From a virus: 50,412 nt of DNA. Positions 1-8,758 of the stretch are shown here, one piece after another. The stretch's first letter is position 1. Each line of letters begins with the position of its first letter. A model generated the notes under the pieces. It was given only the letters and a program-made list of their open reading frames with translations. It ran no database searches and was not told the origin of the DNA. The DNA is taken from the IMG/VR virus record IMGVR_UViG_3300032215_000321, positions 1 through 50,412 of that record; one strand, given 5' to 3'. The position numbers were made by a program, and so were the translations under genes.

Positions 1-1971
1 AGCGATTACGGTGACGTTGACCTAAACACAAAATTACCAGATGGCACTAATCTAAGTATCATGTTCAACAATCAACAAGGTGACGAAGGTGAAGAAGTTG
101 TACAAGTTGAGTTTTATAGAAACAACAGCCAAGAAGTCACAGGCGAGGGCGATGCACAACGAATTTTTGCCACGGTGCTAGACGCTATACAAAAATACAT
201 CAAAAAATACAAACCACAGAGACTGAGTTTCTCAGCCAGTAAAGCAACTGATCCAACAATATATTATGAGCCTGACCAGCCTCAACCAAATCCAGAAAGC
301 CGTGCTAAATTGTACGATAGACTTGTACAACGTTATTCCAAAGCATTAGGATATAGGGCTTTCCGTGCCGACAACGGTGACATAGTTATATACGAATTGT
401 CTAGGATAAAGCAAGGTGTAGCGGAAGGCTTAGATAATAATGGAGTTAGTTTCAAGGTACAAAAGGGCAAAAATAAATTTGCCACTACAATGACAGTCAA
501 TAACGAGCAGGTGGGTGTATATCAATATGACGCCAATACCGGCCGTAGCGTAGCCGAGATTTATCCAGAATTCAAAGGCAAAGGATTAGGTAAATTATTA
601 GTTTTACATGCTATCTATACCGCAGCCAATTTGGGATTAGATTTCCAAGAAGATGAATCAAGAACCTCAGAATATGACAATGTATTAGATAGTTTGAGTA
701 GTAACGGTTATATCGTAGATGACGATGGGTATTGGTATGTCACCGGTGAGGGTGAACAATATCTAAAACAAGCATTAAAGCAAGGTGTGGCGGAAGGCTC
801 CAGTAACAATATCCCAACCATTGGGATCAATGTAAGAAGTGATGGTAATATTGATTATGCTAGTTTAATTGTTGACGGAAAAAAGAAATATGAATCTAGA
901 AAAACTGATAGTCTTAGACCATACGTTGGTAAAACAGTTGGTATCGTTAGAACCGGCAATGGCCCTGCAGTTGCAATTGGTCAAGTGACTATAGGTGAAC
1001 CCATAGTAGTAGATGCAGAAAAGTTCAATAGACTTAGAAAACAACATTTAGTCCCACAAGGTAGTAAATTCGATATTGATAGTGATGGTACAAAATACTT
1101 GTATCCAATGATTGATCCAGTTCGTTGGGATAATGAAAAATTAATAAAACACAAAGGCATTGTATCTAGAAAAATTGAAGAAGATAAATCAAAAGACCCA
1201 ATAGTAAACGCAGTTATAGATTTCTATCAACATGTAGGCAAGATACACAAAGACCCAATTGATGACTATGTTGGTACTGCAAAAGAAATGTTAGGACATG
1301 TTAGTGATCCTACATTAAAGTCAAAACTAGTTAGTATTTTCAGACAAGCAAAAGAAAATCCATATATACAAGGTGGAGTTGTCACAACAATAGGTGCATT
1401 ACTTGCAGGTGGTGTATTAAGTTCAGCACAGAAAATGGGATTGAGTCCATCACAAACTAACTTAGCATTGCAAGCAATATTGAATACTGTCATTCCTACT
1501 GTGGTGTCCAGAATCAATGGAAAGAGTTGGGCTGACACAGCTAAGTACACACTAGCAAGCGCAGGTATTGGTACTGGCATTGCCGGAATGATGGATGAAG
1601 AAAGAGGCTTATCCCCAACTAAACCATACGATGATTTAATGGCTAACATGGGTTACTTTATGAGTTTGAATACTGTAAAGATACAGCAGGATGCGGTTGA
1701 TAGTGATGCACAACAAGCATTAGCTGACATGCAAAAACAGTTTAGACAGCCAATATTAAATGGAATGAGTTTTTTTGATGTGAATAGAGATGTGAAACTG
1801 TCAAAGAATCCAAAGGTAGCACCTATATTGTTAAAGTATGTGTACGACATGCTAGGATACATTGAGCCAAGAATCAAGAAATATATCAAGCCTGAACAAC
1901 AAGGTAAATACTTAGATAGATTGGATCAAATCAAGAACGATTACCGGGGTGCGGTAGCACAAGTGAGTTAA
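1..1971 (+). CDS. modular virion-type protein, 5'-truncated by the window
   Basis: The frame is open from base 1, so the gene starts upstream; the first ATG is at 61. Three parts are separated by the same heptapeptide KQGVAEG, at 409-429 and 778-798. Between the copies lies a GNAT-acetyltransferase-like fold with an FKGKGLGK acetyl-CoA motif. The C-terminal part has an Ala/Gly-rich hydrophobic stretch (about residues 435-515 from the ATG at 61) and a charged helical tail. VAE followed by G resembles the hydrophobic-x-E cleavage sites of T4-type prohead proteases, so an internal head protein or processed polyprotein is possible. No family recognised over the whole length. The next gene starts one base after the stop. 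Confidence 0.75.
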   Translation, partial: SDYGDVDLNTKLPDGTNLSIMFNNQQGDEGEEVVQVEFYRNNSQEVTGEGDAQRIFATVLDAIQKYIKKYKPQRLSFSASKATDPTIYYEPDQPQPNPESRAKLYDRLVQRYSKALGYRAFRADNGDIVIYELSRIKQGVAEGLDNNGVSFKVQKGKNKFATTMTVNNEQVGVYQYDANTGRSVAEIYPEFKGKGLGKLLVLHAIYTAANLGLDFQEDESRTSEYDNVLDSLSSNGYIVDDDGYWYVTGEGEQYLKQALKQGVAEGSSNNIPTIGINVRSDGNIDYASLIVDGKKKYESRKTDSLRPYVGKTVGIVRTGNGPAVAIGQVTIGEPIVVDAEKFNRLRKQHLVPQGSKFDIDSDGTKYLYPMIDPVRWDNEKLIKHKGIVSRKIEEDKSKDPIVNAVIDFYQHVGKIHKDPIDDYVGTAKEMLGHVSDPTLKSKLVSIFRQAKENPYIQGGVVTTIGALLAGGVLSSAQKMGLSPSQTNLALQAILNTVIPTVVSRINGKSWADTAKYTLASAGIGTGIAGMMDEERGLSPTKPYDDLMANMGYFMSLNTVKIQQDAVDSDAQQALADMQKQFRQPILNGMSFFDVNRDVKLSKNPKVAPILLKYVYDMLGYIEPRIKKYIKPEQQGKYLDRLDQIKNDYRGAVAQVS

Positions 1972-1972
1972 A

Positions 1973-2296
1973 ATGATATCAGTTACTCCCCAAGCCAAAG
2001 AAAAGATACAAAAATTAACTGAACTTAAAGGTTATGCAGGAATAAAACTTGGTGTGAAAACAACTGGTTGTAGTGGTCTTGCATATGTGTTGGAGTACAT
2101 TGACGAATATGTTTCAGAACCCAATACAATAAATTATGCACAAGACAGTTTTTGCATAATAGTAGATAAAAAACATAATATATACTTAGAAGGATTGACT
2201 ATAGATTATGTTAAAAAAGGATTGAATGAGGGTTTTGAGTTTATAAACCCCAATGAACGTGACCGCTGTGGATGCGGAGAAAGTTTTAGAGTATGA
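1973..2296 (+). CDS. A-type iron-sulfur carrier (IscA/SufA/ErpA family), copy 1
   Basis: 107 aa, the usual family length. It carries the three conserved cysteines of A-type carriers: TTGCSGLAY near residue 33 and the C-terminal CGCGESF. Such proteins accept Fe-S clusters or iron from a scaffold and pass them to apo-enzymes in the cytoplasm. It is followed by a second A-type gene through an ATGA overlap, so the two are probably translationally coupled. Within this window possible clients are the Rieske protein and other metal enzymes, but that is inference. Confidence 0.9.
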   Translation: MISVTPQAKEKIQKLTELKGYAGIKLGVKTTGCSGLAYVLEYIDEYVSEPNTINYAQDSFCIIVDKKHNIYLEGLTIDYVKKGLNEGFEFINPNERDRCGCGESFRV

Positions 2297-2616
2297 TAAC
2301 AATCACAGAATCAGCAAGTATCAAAATAGCAGATATTATTGCGGAAGAGAACAACCCTGATTTGAAATTACGTATGTTTGTACAGGGTGGGGGATGTTCA
2401 GGATTCAGCTATGGATTCACATTAGAGGAGATAAAAAATGAAGATGACTTTGAATTTGAGGCTGGTTCCACAAGTGTCCTAGTTGACGCAATGTCGGCTC
2501 AATATCTTCAAGGGGCTGAGGTTGACTATGTTGAGGATTTAATGGGGGCAGAATTTAAGATAAAGAACCCTACAGCATCTAGTACATGCGGTTGCGGAAG
2601 TTCCTTTTCAGTTTAA
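2293..2616 (+). CDS. A-type iron-sulfur carrier (ErpA-like), copy 2
   Basis: 107 aa, start overlapping the previous stop (ATGA). Conserved cysteines are in [10 protein letters not shown] and CGCGSSF. It is closer to the ErpA/IscA consensus than copy 1, with an acidic mid-region. The two copies are clearly divergent, so this is an old tandem duplication or two acquisitions, not a recent copy. Tandem A-type genes next to tail genes are unusual. Confidence 0.92.
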   Translation: MITITESASIKIADIIAEENNPDLKLRMFVQGGGCSGFSYGFTLEEIKNEDDFEFEAGSTSVLVDAMSAQYLQGAEVDYVEDLMGAEFKIKNPTASSTCGCGSSFSV

Positions 2617-2618
2617 GA

Positions 2619-2624
2619 TAAATA
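2619..2624 (+). promoter_or_regulatory. TAAATA motif, possible late promoter
   Basis: GATAAATATC lies 18 nt before the tail-fibre ATG and resembles the T4 late-promoter core TATAAATA. It also forms a small AAGATA/TATCTT hairpin just ahead of the ribosome site AAGGA. Confidence 0.4.
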
Positions 2625-2641
2625 TCTTATAAGGATATAAA

Positions 2642-4816
2642 ATGTCAATCAGAGGCCAAGTCAATTTAAACATAGGATCGCAAAATCAGCAAGCTGGTAG
2701 TGACAGCCTATATGTTGCATTCAACAAAATACAAAATAACTTTACTACACTGTTCAGTCAGGCTAGCACTTACAGCACATTTGTCGGTGGTGCTGGAATT
2801 AATGCTGTTTCAAATGTCACCTCAGGAACAGTTACTATAGTTAATACCGGAGTACTTAATTTAAACCCCGGTACTGGTATTACATTAAGTGGAAGTAACG
2901 GCAATGTTACTGTCTCTGTATCCGGTAACGTTACCGGTGCGTTAGTGGCAGGTGTAACTAATGTAGGAATAACATCTAATACTCTTTCTATATCAAACTC
3001 TCCCATTGTTGGTGCTGGAGTTATGAGTGTTGAGCTACCTGCACAAACTGAATTTGCTGCCGGTAGATACGTTGCAGCCACAGTTACTGTTGACCAATAT
3101 GGTAGAATTACTGACATTGACAATACTATTAGTTCTGGAACTGTAACAAGCATTGGAATTACCGGCGTAGATGGTATTGCAGTAAACGGCGGACCTATCA
3201 CAAGTAACGGCACCATTGAAATTACAAACACCGGTGTACTAAGTCTTACAGCAGGTACAGGCATTACACTAAGCGGACAAACAGGTGACATTACAATCAG
3301 TGCTGGATTGGATCGTGATGTTGGTACAGTTACACGTGTTGGTATTGACAGTACAACATTATCCGTATCAGGCGGAAGCATTACAACCAATGGTAATATC
3401 ATTGTTGAATTACCATATGATGCTACATTTGGCGGTAATATTGCAATTGGCGGTAATCTTTCAGTTAACGGTCGTGCAAATTTAAATGGCGTGACTAACT
3501 TAGGTTCTGTGAGTAATGTTGTAATTCTAGGTGGAAGTTCCGGACAAGTATTAGCAACAGACGGATTAGGTAATTTAAGTTGGACTGCCGGTGGTGGCGG
3601 TGGAGGAAGTGCTGGTATTGGTGGAACATCATCACAAATTCAATTCAATGATGCTGGTAGCTTTGCAGGTAACGCCAACTTAACATTTACTAAAGCGTCA
3701 GGAAGATTGAATGCTGCATTATTTGCAGGTAGTGGTGCTAATTTAACAAACATTCCCGGTGCTAATATTACAGGTAACATTCCAAATGCTAACATCACTA
3801 GTTCATTGCAAGTAGGTGCAAGTGCTAACATTACAGGTAGTGCGAACGTGTTTGGATTCTTAGCAGTTTATGGTCCTGTATACTCAACAACTGCAACAGC
3901 CGGTACAAGCAACACTGTTGTTGCTACTACAGCATTTGTTACAGGTGCGATATCAACCGCTACATCAGTATTAGCAACAGGCAAAGCAAATATTGCAAGC
4001 CCTGCATTAACAGGTACACCAACTGCACCAACAGCAAGTACTTTGGCTACACCAAGTACACAAATTGCAACTACTGCGTATGTAAATAATTTTGTTACCA
4101 CTGCTATTGCAAGTTCGGTCACAAGTGATAATAATAAAGCAAACATTACTAGTCCTGATTTTGTAGGTACCCCTACTGCTAACACAGCGGGTTATGGAAC
4201 AAATTCAAGACAGCTTGCTACTACAGCATTTGTACAGAATACATTGTATCCGTATGCATTAAAAGAAAGTCCTGCATTAACAGGTACACCAACTTCTCCT
4301 ACTCCATCATCAGGGGACAATAGCACTAAAATTGCTACTACAGCATTTGTACTATCATCTTTTCCAAGTTTAGCAACATATGCTCCGATACTAAATCCTA
4401 CATTTACGGGTAATCCTTCAGCACCAACTCCAACAACAGGTGATAACAGTACTAAAATTGCTACTACTGCATTCGTACAAAGTGCATTTGGTGGGTTATC
4501 AGTAATGGGAGGGTATAAACAAACAGTAGCAAGTAGTGGAGCAGCATATGCTGTTGGATATACCAACCAAGTTGGTAGTTTCAATGACGGTAGTAATTAT
4601 CTTGATGTGTTCCCGCCAGCAGGATATACTATGTCAGGACTTATTGCATTTATACCTAGTATTCACGTTATTCACTATGCAGGCGGAGTTGACGGGAATG
4701 ATAGTATACGTTGTACATGGTCAGCATTAGCAGATAGAGTTAGAATATATGTACAAAACACTGAGCAACGCTCAACACCAGCAGCCAACTGGTTAGGAAT
4801 TTGGGGTAAAAATTAA
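2642..4816 (+). CDS. tail fibre protein with phage tail-fibre repeats
   Basis: 724 aa. The N-terminal part is rich in Gly/Thr/Val/Asn beta-repeats (TAGTGITLSG type). The middle contains several copies of the tail-fibre repeat that ends in (K/Q)IATTAFV and contains SPALTGTPT, typical of fibre-shaft repeats in enterobacterial phages and prophages (Pfam Phage_fiber_2 type). The C-terminal 110 residues, after GGYKQ, form a distinct globular tip and are the likely receptor-binding part. AAGGA ribosome site 8 nt upstream. Role: host recognition. Followed with a 1-bp overlap by a probable assembly chaperone. Confidence 0.9.
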   Translation: MSIRGQVNLNIGSQNQQAGSDSLYVAFNKIQNNFTTLFSQASTYSTFVGGAGINAVSNVTSGTVTIVNTGVLNLNPGTGITLSGSNGNVTVSVSGNVTGALVAGVTNVGITSNTLSISNSPIVGAGVMSVELPAQTEFAAGRYVAATVTVDQYGRITDIDNTISSGTVTSIGITGVDGIAVNGGPITSNGTIEITNTGVLSLTAGTGITLSGQTGDITISAGLDRDVGTVTRVGIDSTTLSVSGGSITTNGNIIVELPYDATFGGNIAIGGNLSVNGRANLNGVTNLGSVSNVVILGGSSGQVLATDGLGNLSWTAGGGGGGSAGIGGTSSQIQFNDAGSFAGNANLTFTKASGRLNAALFAGSGANLTNIPGANITGNIPNANITSSLQVGASANITGSANVFGFLAVYGPVYSTTATAGTSNTVVATTAFVTGAISTATSVLATGKANIASPALTGTPTAPTASTLATPSTQIATTAYVNNFVTTAIASSVTSDNNKANITSPDFVGTPTANTAGYGTNSRQLATTAFVQNTLYPYALKESPALTGTPTSPTPSSGDNSTKIATTAFVLSSFPSLATYAPILNPTFTGNPSAPTPTTGDNSTKIATTAFVQSAFGGLSVMGGYKQTVASSGAAYAVGYTNQVGSFNDGSNYLDVFPPAGYTMSGLIAFIPSIHVIHYAGGVDGNDSIRCTWSALADRVRIYVQNTEQRSTPAANWLGIWGKN

Positions 4817-5196
4817 TGGAAAATTATTTTATATTACATGATAAAACTATAGGATCGGTTACCATAGTAAACTATGAACCTAACGTTCCGAACAGCATCA
4901 AAGTTTTTGGTATTACAGAAACTGAAAAGAAACAAATTGATAACGGAACACATTTTTTCAACGTGTCCACTTATGCTATAGAAATGAAACCTTCAGAGGA
5001 CATACAATCCGAAGCATTGGCAAAGAAAACGCAACAAGAGAATGCTCAACACAAAGAATTTTTGAACAGCACTGATTGGAAAGTATTGCGACACATTAGA
5101 GAAAAGACATTGAACCAACCTACAACATTGTCTAGACAAGAATATATTGAATTAGAACAAGAACGAGATAAAGCCGCAAATTCTATAAAAAAATAA
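4816..5196 (+). CDS. tail fibre assembly chaperone-like protein
   Basis: 126 aa, TAATG overlap with the fibre gene. The C-terminal half (FLNSTDWKVLRHIRE then a Tyr/Glu-rich helix) resembles the x-TDW-x-(V/I)-x-R region of tail-fibre assembly proteins encoded directly after fibre genes. N-terminal part unrecognised. Inferred role: chaperone or trimerisation helper for the fibre. Its stop is just before the terminator at 5205. Confidence 0.7.
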   Translation: MENYFILHDKTIGSVTIVNYEPNVPNSIKVFGITETEKKQIDNGTHFFNVSTYAIEMKPSEDIQSEALAKKTQQENAQHKEFLNSTDWKVLRHIREKTLNQPTTLSRQEYIELEQERDKAANSIKK

Positions 5197-5204
5197 CCAA
5201 CAAA

Positions 5205-5228
5205 AAAGCCATCATATAAGATGGCTTT
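5205..5228. terminator. bidirectional intrinsic terminator
   Basis: Perfect 9-bp stem AAAGCCATC / GATGGCTTT with a 6-nt loop ATATAA, with A-rich sequence before and T-rich after. It separates convergent transcription of the fibre operon (+) and the early region (-). Confidence 0.88.
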
Positions 5229-5248
5229 GTTGTTTCACAATGCGTAGA

Positions 5249-5437
5249 TTATGAGCGGGGTAGAGTAGTAGCCTCTTTAACCAATACCATAACTTCATCA
5301 ATATTAGCACAAACGATTTTAGCAGTAGCCCAATCGTCACTACTATCACGACCTGAGATTTCAAACATGAATCCGTTGTCGTACATTTGAACGGTCATGC
5401 TTTCATCGACCTTAGAGAGTTTAGATGAGATATCCAT
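5249..5437 (-). CDS. hypothetical early protein, 62 aa
   Basis: Small acidic protein, start overlapping the stop of the upstream gene (TAATG). No known domain recognised; a beta-rich pattern (VQMYDNGFMFEISGRD) is visible. Last gene of the minus-strand early region before the terminator. Confidence 0.75.
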   Translation of the reverse strand: MDISSKLSKVDESMTVQMYDNGFMFEISGRDSSDDWATAKIVCANIDEVMVLVKEATTLPRS

Positions 5438-5805
5438 TAAGCAACTCCGACTTCTGCGAGAACTTGCTCGGCAGTCACTTGCTTTTTAGCACGGGACTTG
5501 ATAGCGTCAATGCTAGGCTTAGCTTTCTTGACCTTAACTTCACCCTTATTTGCTTCCTTAGTGCGGTCTGTGATTGCATCCGCAATTGTTGCCTGATCCT
5601 CAGCACTTTGGAAAGTAGCATGAGTAGACATATAGTTAAGTGCCTCAAGTTTAGTCATCTCTGCGGGCAACTCAATCAGGTCAATGCGAGTGGCACCGCC
5701 CTTAGAGAATTGTTTAACACGGCGAACCATGTCATCAGTAAAACGAACTTTGGCATTGCTGTTATGAACAGTGATACCGGCGACTTTAAAAGTTTGATTA
5801 GCCAT
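5437..5805 (-). CDS. hypothetical early protein, 122 aa
   Basis: Start chosen at MANQTFKVAG, which has AAGGAA 7 nt upstream; the longer frame runs back through the promoter at 5864-5892 and is rejected. Central region QFSKGGATRIDLIELP followed by helices, then a Lys-rich linker (KVKKAKP) and a short C-terminal helix. Function unknown. Confidence 0.8.
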   Translation of the reverse strand: MANQTFKVAGITVHNSNAKVRFTDDMVRRVKQFSKGGATRIDLIELPAEMTKLEALNYMSTHATFQSAEDQATIADAITDRTKEANKGEVKVKKAKPSIDAIKSRAKKQVTAEQVLAEVGVA

Positions 5806-5863
5806 TTGTATTCCTTTAAAAAATATAGCTAGTTGATAAAATATGCTTTTCAGCACAGTTATA

Positions 5864-5892
5864 ATGATAACACAAAGGGTTATTATTGTCAA
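5864..5892 (-). promoter_or_regulatory. early promoter, sigma70-type
   Basis: TTGACA (5887-5892), 17-bp spacer, TATCAT (5864-5869), upstream of the 5437-5805 gene. A weaker -10 than the other family members. Confidence 0.7.
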
Positions 5893-5919
5893 CCATTTGT
5901 GTTACCAAAATCTTGTTGA

Positions 5920-6330
5920 TTAACCCAAAACGTAGGGCTTGTTCCATTTACCGATGTGTACTTCGACATACCAACCTACGTTAAAATAGTCGGATTGGAT
6001 ATCACTCTTGTCCCAATTACCATCGTTCATTGCTTCCATGACTTCGGTAAGGAATGCCTTAGCATCACCGTCATAGTGTTCATGGAACCAGTAAGGGTTG
6101 ATGGAATCGTAATTGCTTGTGTTAGGTTTGAAACCACGTGCGACTTGATAGTGATCGGAACCACACACACGATTGGAGTTACCAATAAAGTCAATTTTAC
6201 CTGACTTCAAGGTCAGTGACAATGTAGAATGATGACGGACACTCAGTGAACCCTTGATGCCGAACTTTTTCAGCACAGCCTTGACGTTAGTGGCGATTTC
6301 TGATTTGCGTTCTTGGGACATGTAAGCCAT
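5920..6330 (-). CDS. hypothetical early protein, possible LPD29-like domain
   Basis: 136 aa, behind its own promoter and an AGGAG site. The N-terminal 45 residues (helix, then GIKGSLSVRHHSTLSLTLKSG) look like the small alpha/beta domain seen in phage large polyvalent proteins (LPD29-type), a resemblance recalled rather than tested. The C-terminal half is rich in Asp, Trp and Tyr. Function unknown. Confidence 0.75.
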   Translation of the reverse strand: MAYMSQERKSEIATNVKAVLKKFGIKGSLSVRHHSTLSLTLKSGKIDFIGNSNRVCGSDHYQVARGFKPNTSNYDSINPYWFHEHYDGDAKAFLTEVMEAMNDGNWDKSDIQSDYFNVGWYVEVHIGKWNKPYVLG

Positions 6331-6363
6331 TTGTTTCTCCTGTTGTTTACTGTTTAAGATTCT

Positions 6364-6392
6364 ATTATATACCCAAAGCCATTTATTGTCAA
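6364..6392 (-). promoter_or_regulatory. early promoter, canonical family member
   Basis: TTGACA (6387-6392), 17-bp spacer containing TGGCTTTGGGTA, TATAAT (6364-6369), followed by the shared leader AGAATCTTAAACAGT. Drives the 5920-6330 gene. Confidence 0.9.
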
Positions 6393-6407
6393 CCTTTTTA
6401 GCCTAAA

Positions 6408-6431
6408 AAAAGAGTACTTTCGTACTCTTTT
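6408..6431 (-). terminator. intrinsic terminator of the ATPase operon
   Basis: 10-bp stem AAAAGAGTAC / GTACTCTTTT with loop GAAA on the minus strand, followed by a T-run. It lies just after the ATPase stop and before the next promoter. Confidence 0.88.
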
Positions 6432-6451
6432 AAGTGTGTATACTTTTAGTT

Positions 6452-7516
6452 TCAAAAAGCATCGTACATGCGGTACATGGTCTTTTCTATTCTTGTCAGT
6501 ACAACAGTGGTACCGTTGTCTTTGAAAGTGAATTCACCTTTACGACCGTCAACGTGAATCAATGCATCAGGCTTGAAGGTCTTCCAAATGTACTCGCTTT
6601 CCTCATCCTCAGGGTCACTGTCAAATTCAATTTCAACACCTTTTGGTTGCAGGGGATTACCATGAAAATTGTGACGGTTACCGCTTTTAACTTCTTTACC
6701 GTTGTGTACGATTTTCATTGCGTACTCAGTACCGTTATCAAACTCAGGCTTAGCGTTAAGCATTTCCAGAGCCTCTTGCGGTGATTCGTTGTAGCGGTTC
6801 ATTTCTTCAACAATTGCCTTCAGCATGTCAAAATTGAATTCACCGAACAAGCTACCTATATTTACCATGCTATCAACATTTTTAAGACTTGCATCCTTAA
6901 GATTGTCATAACAGTATTCACGGATAAATCCTTCATCCAATCCTTTGAAATCTAACATGTAGTAGATACGACCCGGACGATTACGCATGTGACTATCAAC
7001 ACGCCACTTATCGTTACAGGTAATCATAAACAACTTTTTAGTTGGGAAGACACCATCCAACAATGTTAAAATTGATTCTTGTTGGTCTTTATCATAAGTC
7101 TTTTCAAACTCATCAAATAGAATAGCACAGGGCTGTTCAATGTTCTGAATAAATGTATTAAACTTATCACCGCACCAAGGCTGATTGATAACGATTGTGG
7201 GCACTCCCTGATTTGCCAATTGAATAGCAACATTCTTAGTAAGCAATGTTTTACCGCTACCCTTTTCACCGGTCATCATTACACCGGTTGCATGTTCACG
7301 ATCCATAAAGGTACGGATAATCTTGTCAGTGTTCTTAAGACAATTGCCGTAGATTTTACCTGGAATAGCAAAACCATCAATATGTTCTAGGTACAACTCA
7401 CCTGACATTTCATTAATTTTAACAACATAATTACCTGCAGGCAACATACGATGAATGTCCATTGCCTCATCACTAGCAACACGGTAGGTATTGCCGGTCT
7501 TCAAAAAATAACTCAT
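6452..7516 (-). CDS. AAA-family ATPase
   Basis: 354 aa. Walker A GEKGSGKT (about residue 80), Walker B ILFDEFEK, then a sensor-1-like MITCNDKW and an arginine-rich RNRPGR segment, so an intact P-loop AAA ATPase. N-terminal 60 residues and C-terminal 110 residues are not recognised. Start taken at the ATG at 7516 with GAGGT 5 nt upstream; the longer frame would need TTG. Substrate unknown; remodelling of protein or DNA complexes is typical of the class. Last gene of a seven-gene overlapping operon. Confidence 0.88.
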   Translation of the reverse strand: MSYFLKTGNTYRVASDEAMDIHRMLPAGNYVVKINEMSGELYLEHIDGFAIPGKIYGNCLKNTDKIIRTFMDREHATGVMMTGEKGSGKTLLTKNVAIQLANQGVPTIVINQPWCGDKFNTFIQNIEQPCAILFDEFEKTYDKDQQESILTLLDGVFPTKKLFMITCNDKWRVDSHMRNRPGRIYYMLDFKGLDEGFIREYCYDNLKDASLKNVDSMVNIGSLFGEFNFDMLKAIVEEMNRYNESPQEALEMLNAKPEFDNGTEYAMKIVHNGKEVKSGNRHNFHGNPLQPKGVEIEFDSDPEDEESEYIWKTFKPDALIHVDGRKGEFTFKDNGTTVVLTRIEKTMYRMYDAF

Positions 7517-7523
7517 TTTTACC

Positions 7524-7664
7524 TCATCCAAAAATATAACTCAAAACACTGTGTGCATTCAAGGCGAATGCCACTCCATTCAAGTACCACCCAAGGGAAT
7601 ACTTTTCTGACTGAATACACCAATATGCAGTCATAACCATAAATAAAAGATTAATGTAGACCAT
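7524..7664 (-). CDS. small membrane protein, 46 aa
   Basis: Start overlaps the preceding stop (TAATG at 7664). One hydrophobic N-terminal segment (INLLFMVMTAYW) and a second near GWYLNGVAFAL. Ends 7 nt before the ATPase ATG, so coupling is likely. Function unknown. Confidence 0.7.
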   Translation of the reverse strand: MVYINLLFMVMTAYWCIQSEKYSLGWYLNGVAFALNAHSVLSYIFG

Positions 7665-7828
7665 TATGAATTCATTGTTGCAAAGGGACTCATATCTTCT
7701 TCATTAGGCTCCATCTGTTCAAGTGTATCATACACCCACACGATAGGAATACCTAACATTCTGGCAATTGTCATAGGATGAACACCATCCTCAATCATCA
7801 TTTCAATTTCTAACATTACATCACTCAT
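7664..7828 (-). CDS. small HTH-like protein, 54 aa
   Basis: Contains a helix, GVHPMTIARMLGIP, then a second helix starting VWVYDTLEQ, the spacing of a helix-turn-helix. GGAG site upstream. Shares layout with the 36-aa protein at 17528. It overlaps the preceding gene by 8 bp. Possible DNA-binding or adaptor role, inferred only. Confidence 0.65.
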   Translation of the reverse strand: MSDVMLEIEMMIEDGVHPMTIARMLGIPIVWVYDTLEQMEPNEEDMSPFATMNS

Positions 7829-7991
7829 TTTCTAACTCCTCAAGTCTATACTCTGCTAATTCATCAATCATGGTATCAATTAACACAAGGTGATCTTGTA
7901 CAAAATCTAAATCACCCAATGTATCAATCATTAGTTCTTTGGCTTCTTCCAATCTTTCAATTGCCAATTTCATTTTCTCTGCATTGCTCAT
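7821..7991 (-). CDS. small helical protein, 56 aa
   Basis: Acidic and almost entirely helical with heptad-like Leu/Ile spacing (LAIERLEEAKELM...). It overlaps neighbours by ATGA upstream and 8 bp downstream. Resembles the protein at 8196 in its LDxV...MIDELAEY pattern, suggesting paralogy. Function unknown. Confidence 0.65.
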   Translation of the reverse strand: MSNAEKMKLAIERLEEAKELMIDTLGDLDFVQDHLVLIDTMIDELAEYRLEELENE

Positions 7992-8203
7992 TTTTCTTTA
8001 CTCACAGTAGTTTTGAACAACAATCCGCACAGTACTGCCAAGCCCCAAGCCTGCAACCAGGACACTTCATTGACACCTGCGACTGCACCAACCAAACAAT
8101 AGTTCCACAGCATGTAAACAGGCCAAGAACATAGGAAACTAAAAAGCAGAATGCCTGCAACGGTTACTACAATCGTACCAAGGATAGTTATAATATCACG
8201 CAT
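7988..8203 (-). CDS. membrane protein, 71 aa
   Basis: Two predicted membrane segments (IITILGTIVVTVAGILLFSF and one in WLQAWGLAVLCGLLF) joined by a Trp/Tyr-rich hairpin. Overlaps the next gene by ATGA and the previous gene by 8 bp. Function unknown. Confidence 0.7.
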   Translation of the reverse strand: MRDIITILGTIVVTVAGILLFSFLCSWPVYMLWNYCLVGAVAGVNEVSWLQAWGLAVLCGLLFKTTVSKEK

Positions 8204-8420
8204 TTAACGTTTTCCCTTCAAATTCTTTTTCATGCAAGACCTCATTGAGGTATGCCATTTCATCAACCATACTGTCAAGTCCACATAGCATTTCCATTGC
8301 TAAGTCATCATCGCCAAAGACTTTGCCAAGTGATTCTTGGATCTCATCCAATTTATCCATTGCCGCCATTAATGCGGTAACTTTAGCATGAGTTTCGTCA
8401 GATAGTATAAACTTTGTCAT
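8196..8420 (-). CDS. small helical acidic protein, 74 aa
   Basis: Start placed at MTKFILSD with GGAGG 6 nt upstream; the longer frame has no site. Predicted helices with acidic surface (MDKLDEIQESLG, GLDSMVDEMAYLNEV). Likely paralogue of the 7821-7991 protein. Function unknown. Confidence 0.7.
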   Translation of the reverse strand: MTKFILSDETHAKVTALMAAMDKLDEIQESLGKVFGDDDLAMEMLCGLDSMVDEMAYLNEVLHEKEFEGKTLNA

Positions 8421-8421
8421 T

Positions 8422-8697
8422 TTAAGCCTCCGAAAATTCGTACATGTATTGTGCAACACTAGGATCCAATTTGATAAGGTCCTTAGCGGCACCAGTCAAT
8501 GCTTTGTAACGGGCTTGTACTTGACGGCGGGGCAGTTCACCGTCGCAAGTCAGATTCTCAGGGCTCAATGCGGCATCAATACTCTGTGCTACAAATTTAC
8601 GACCCTCAGGGGTGTTAACTTCATAGACCACTTTGTTACCACTGAACAAAGAGTTCCAACTGTTTTGTTGAGAAATATATGCGTTAAGTGCTTTCAT
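8422..8697 (-). CDS. hypothetical early protein, 91 aa
   Basis: First gene of the operon, start MKALNAYI with AAGGAA upstream; the longer frame needs TTG. Mixed alpha/beta, no motif recognised. Confidence 0.75.
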   Translation of the reverse strand: MKALNAYISQQNSWNSLFSGNKVVYEVNTPEGRKFVAQSIDAALSPENLTCDGELPRRQVQARYKALTGAAKDLIKLDPSVAQYMYEFSEA

Positions 8698-8729
8698 TTT
8701 GATTCCTTGTTTCAACTGTTTAAGATTAT

Positions 8730-8758
8730 ATTATATACCCAAACTGATTTATTGTCAA
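8730..8758 (-). promoter_or_regulatory. early promoter, canonical family member
   Basis: TTGACA (8753-8758), 17-bp spacer, TATAAT (8730-8735). The TGA stop of the upstream gene is inside the TTGACA. Drives the operon 8697 down to 6452. Confidence 0.9.

Noticed and set aside
2770-4584. Long open frames antisense to the tail-fibre gene
   Set aside because: They mirror the repetitive Thr/Val/Ala codons of the fibre and have no ribosome sites or domain patterns.
7516-7531. Longer start for the AAA ATPase at 7531
   Set aside because: It needs TTG, while ATG at 7516 has GAGGT at good spacing; the same reasoning removed TTG extensions at 8697, 31854, 37757, 39716 and 42855.
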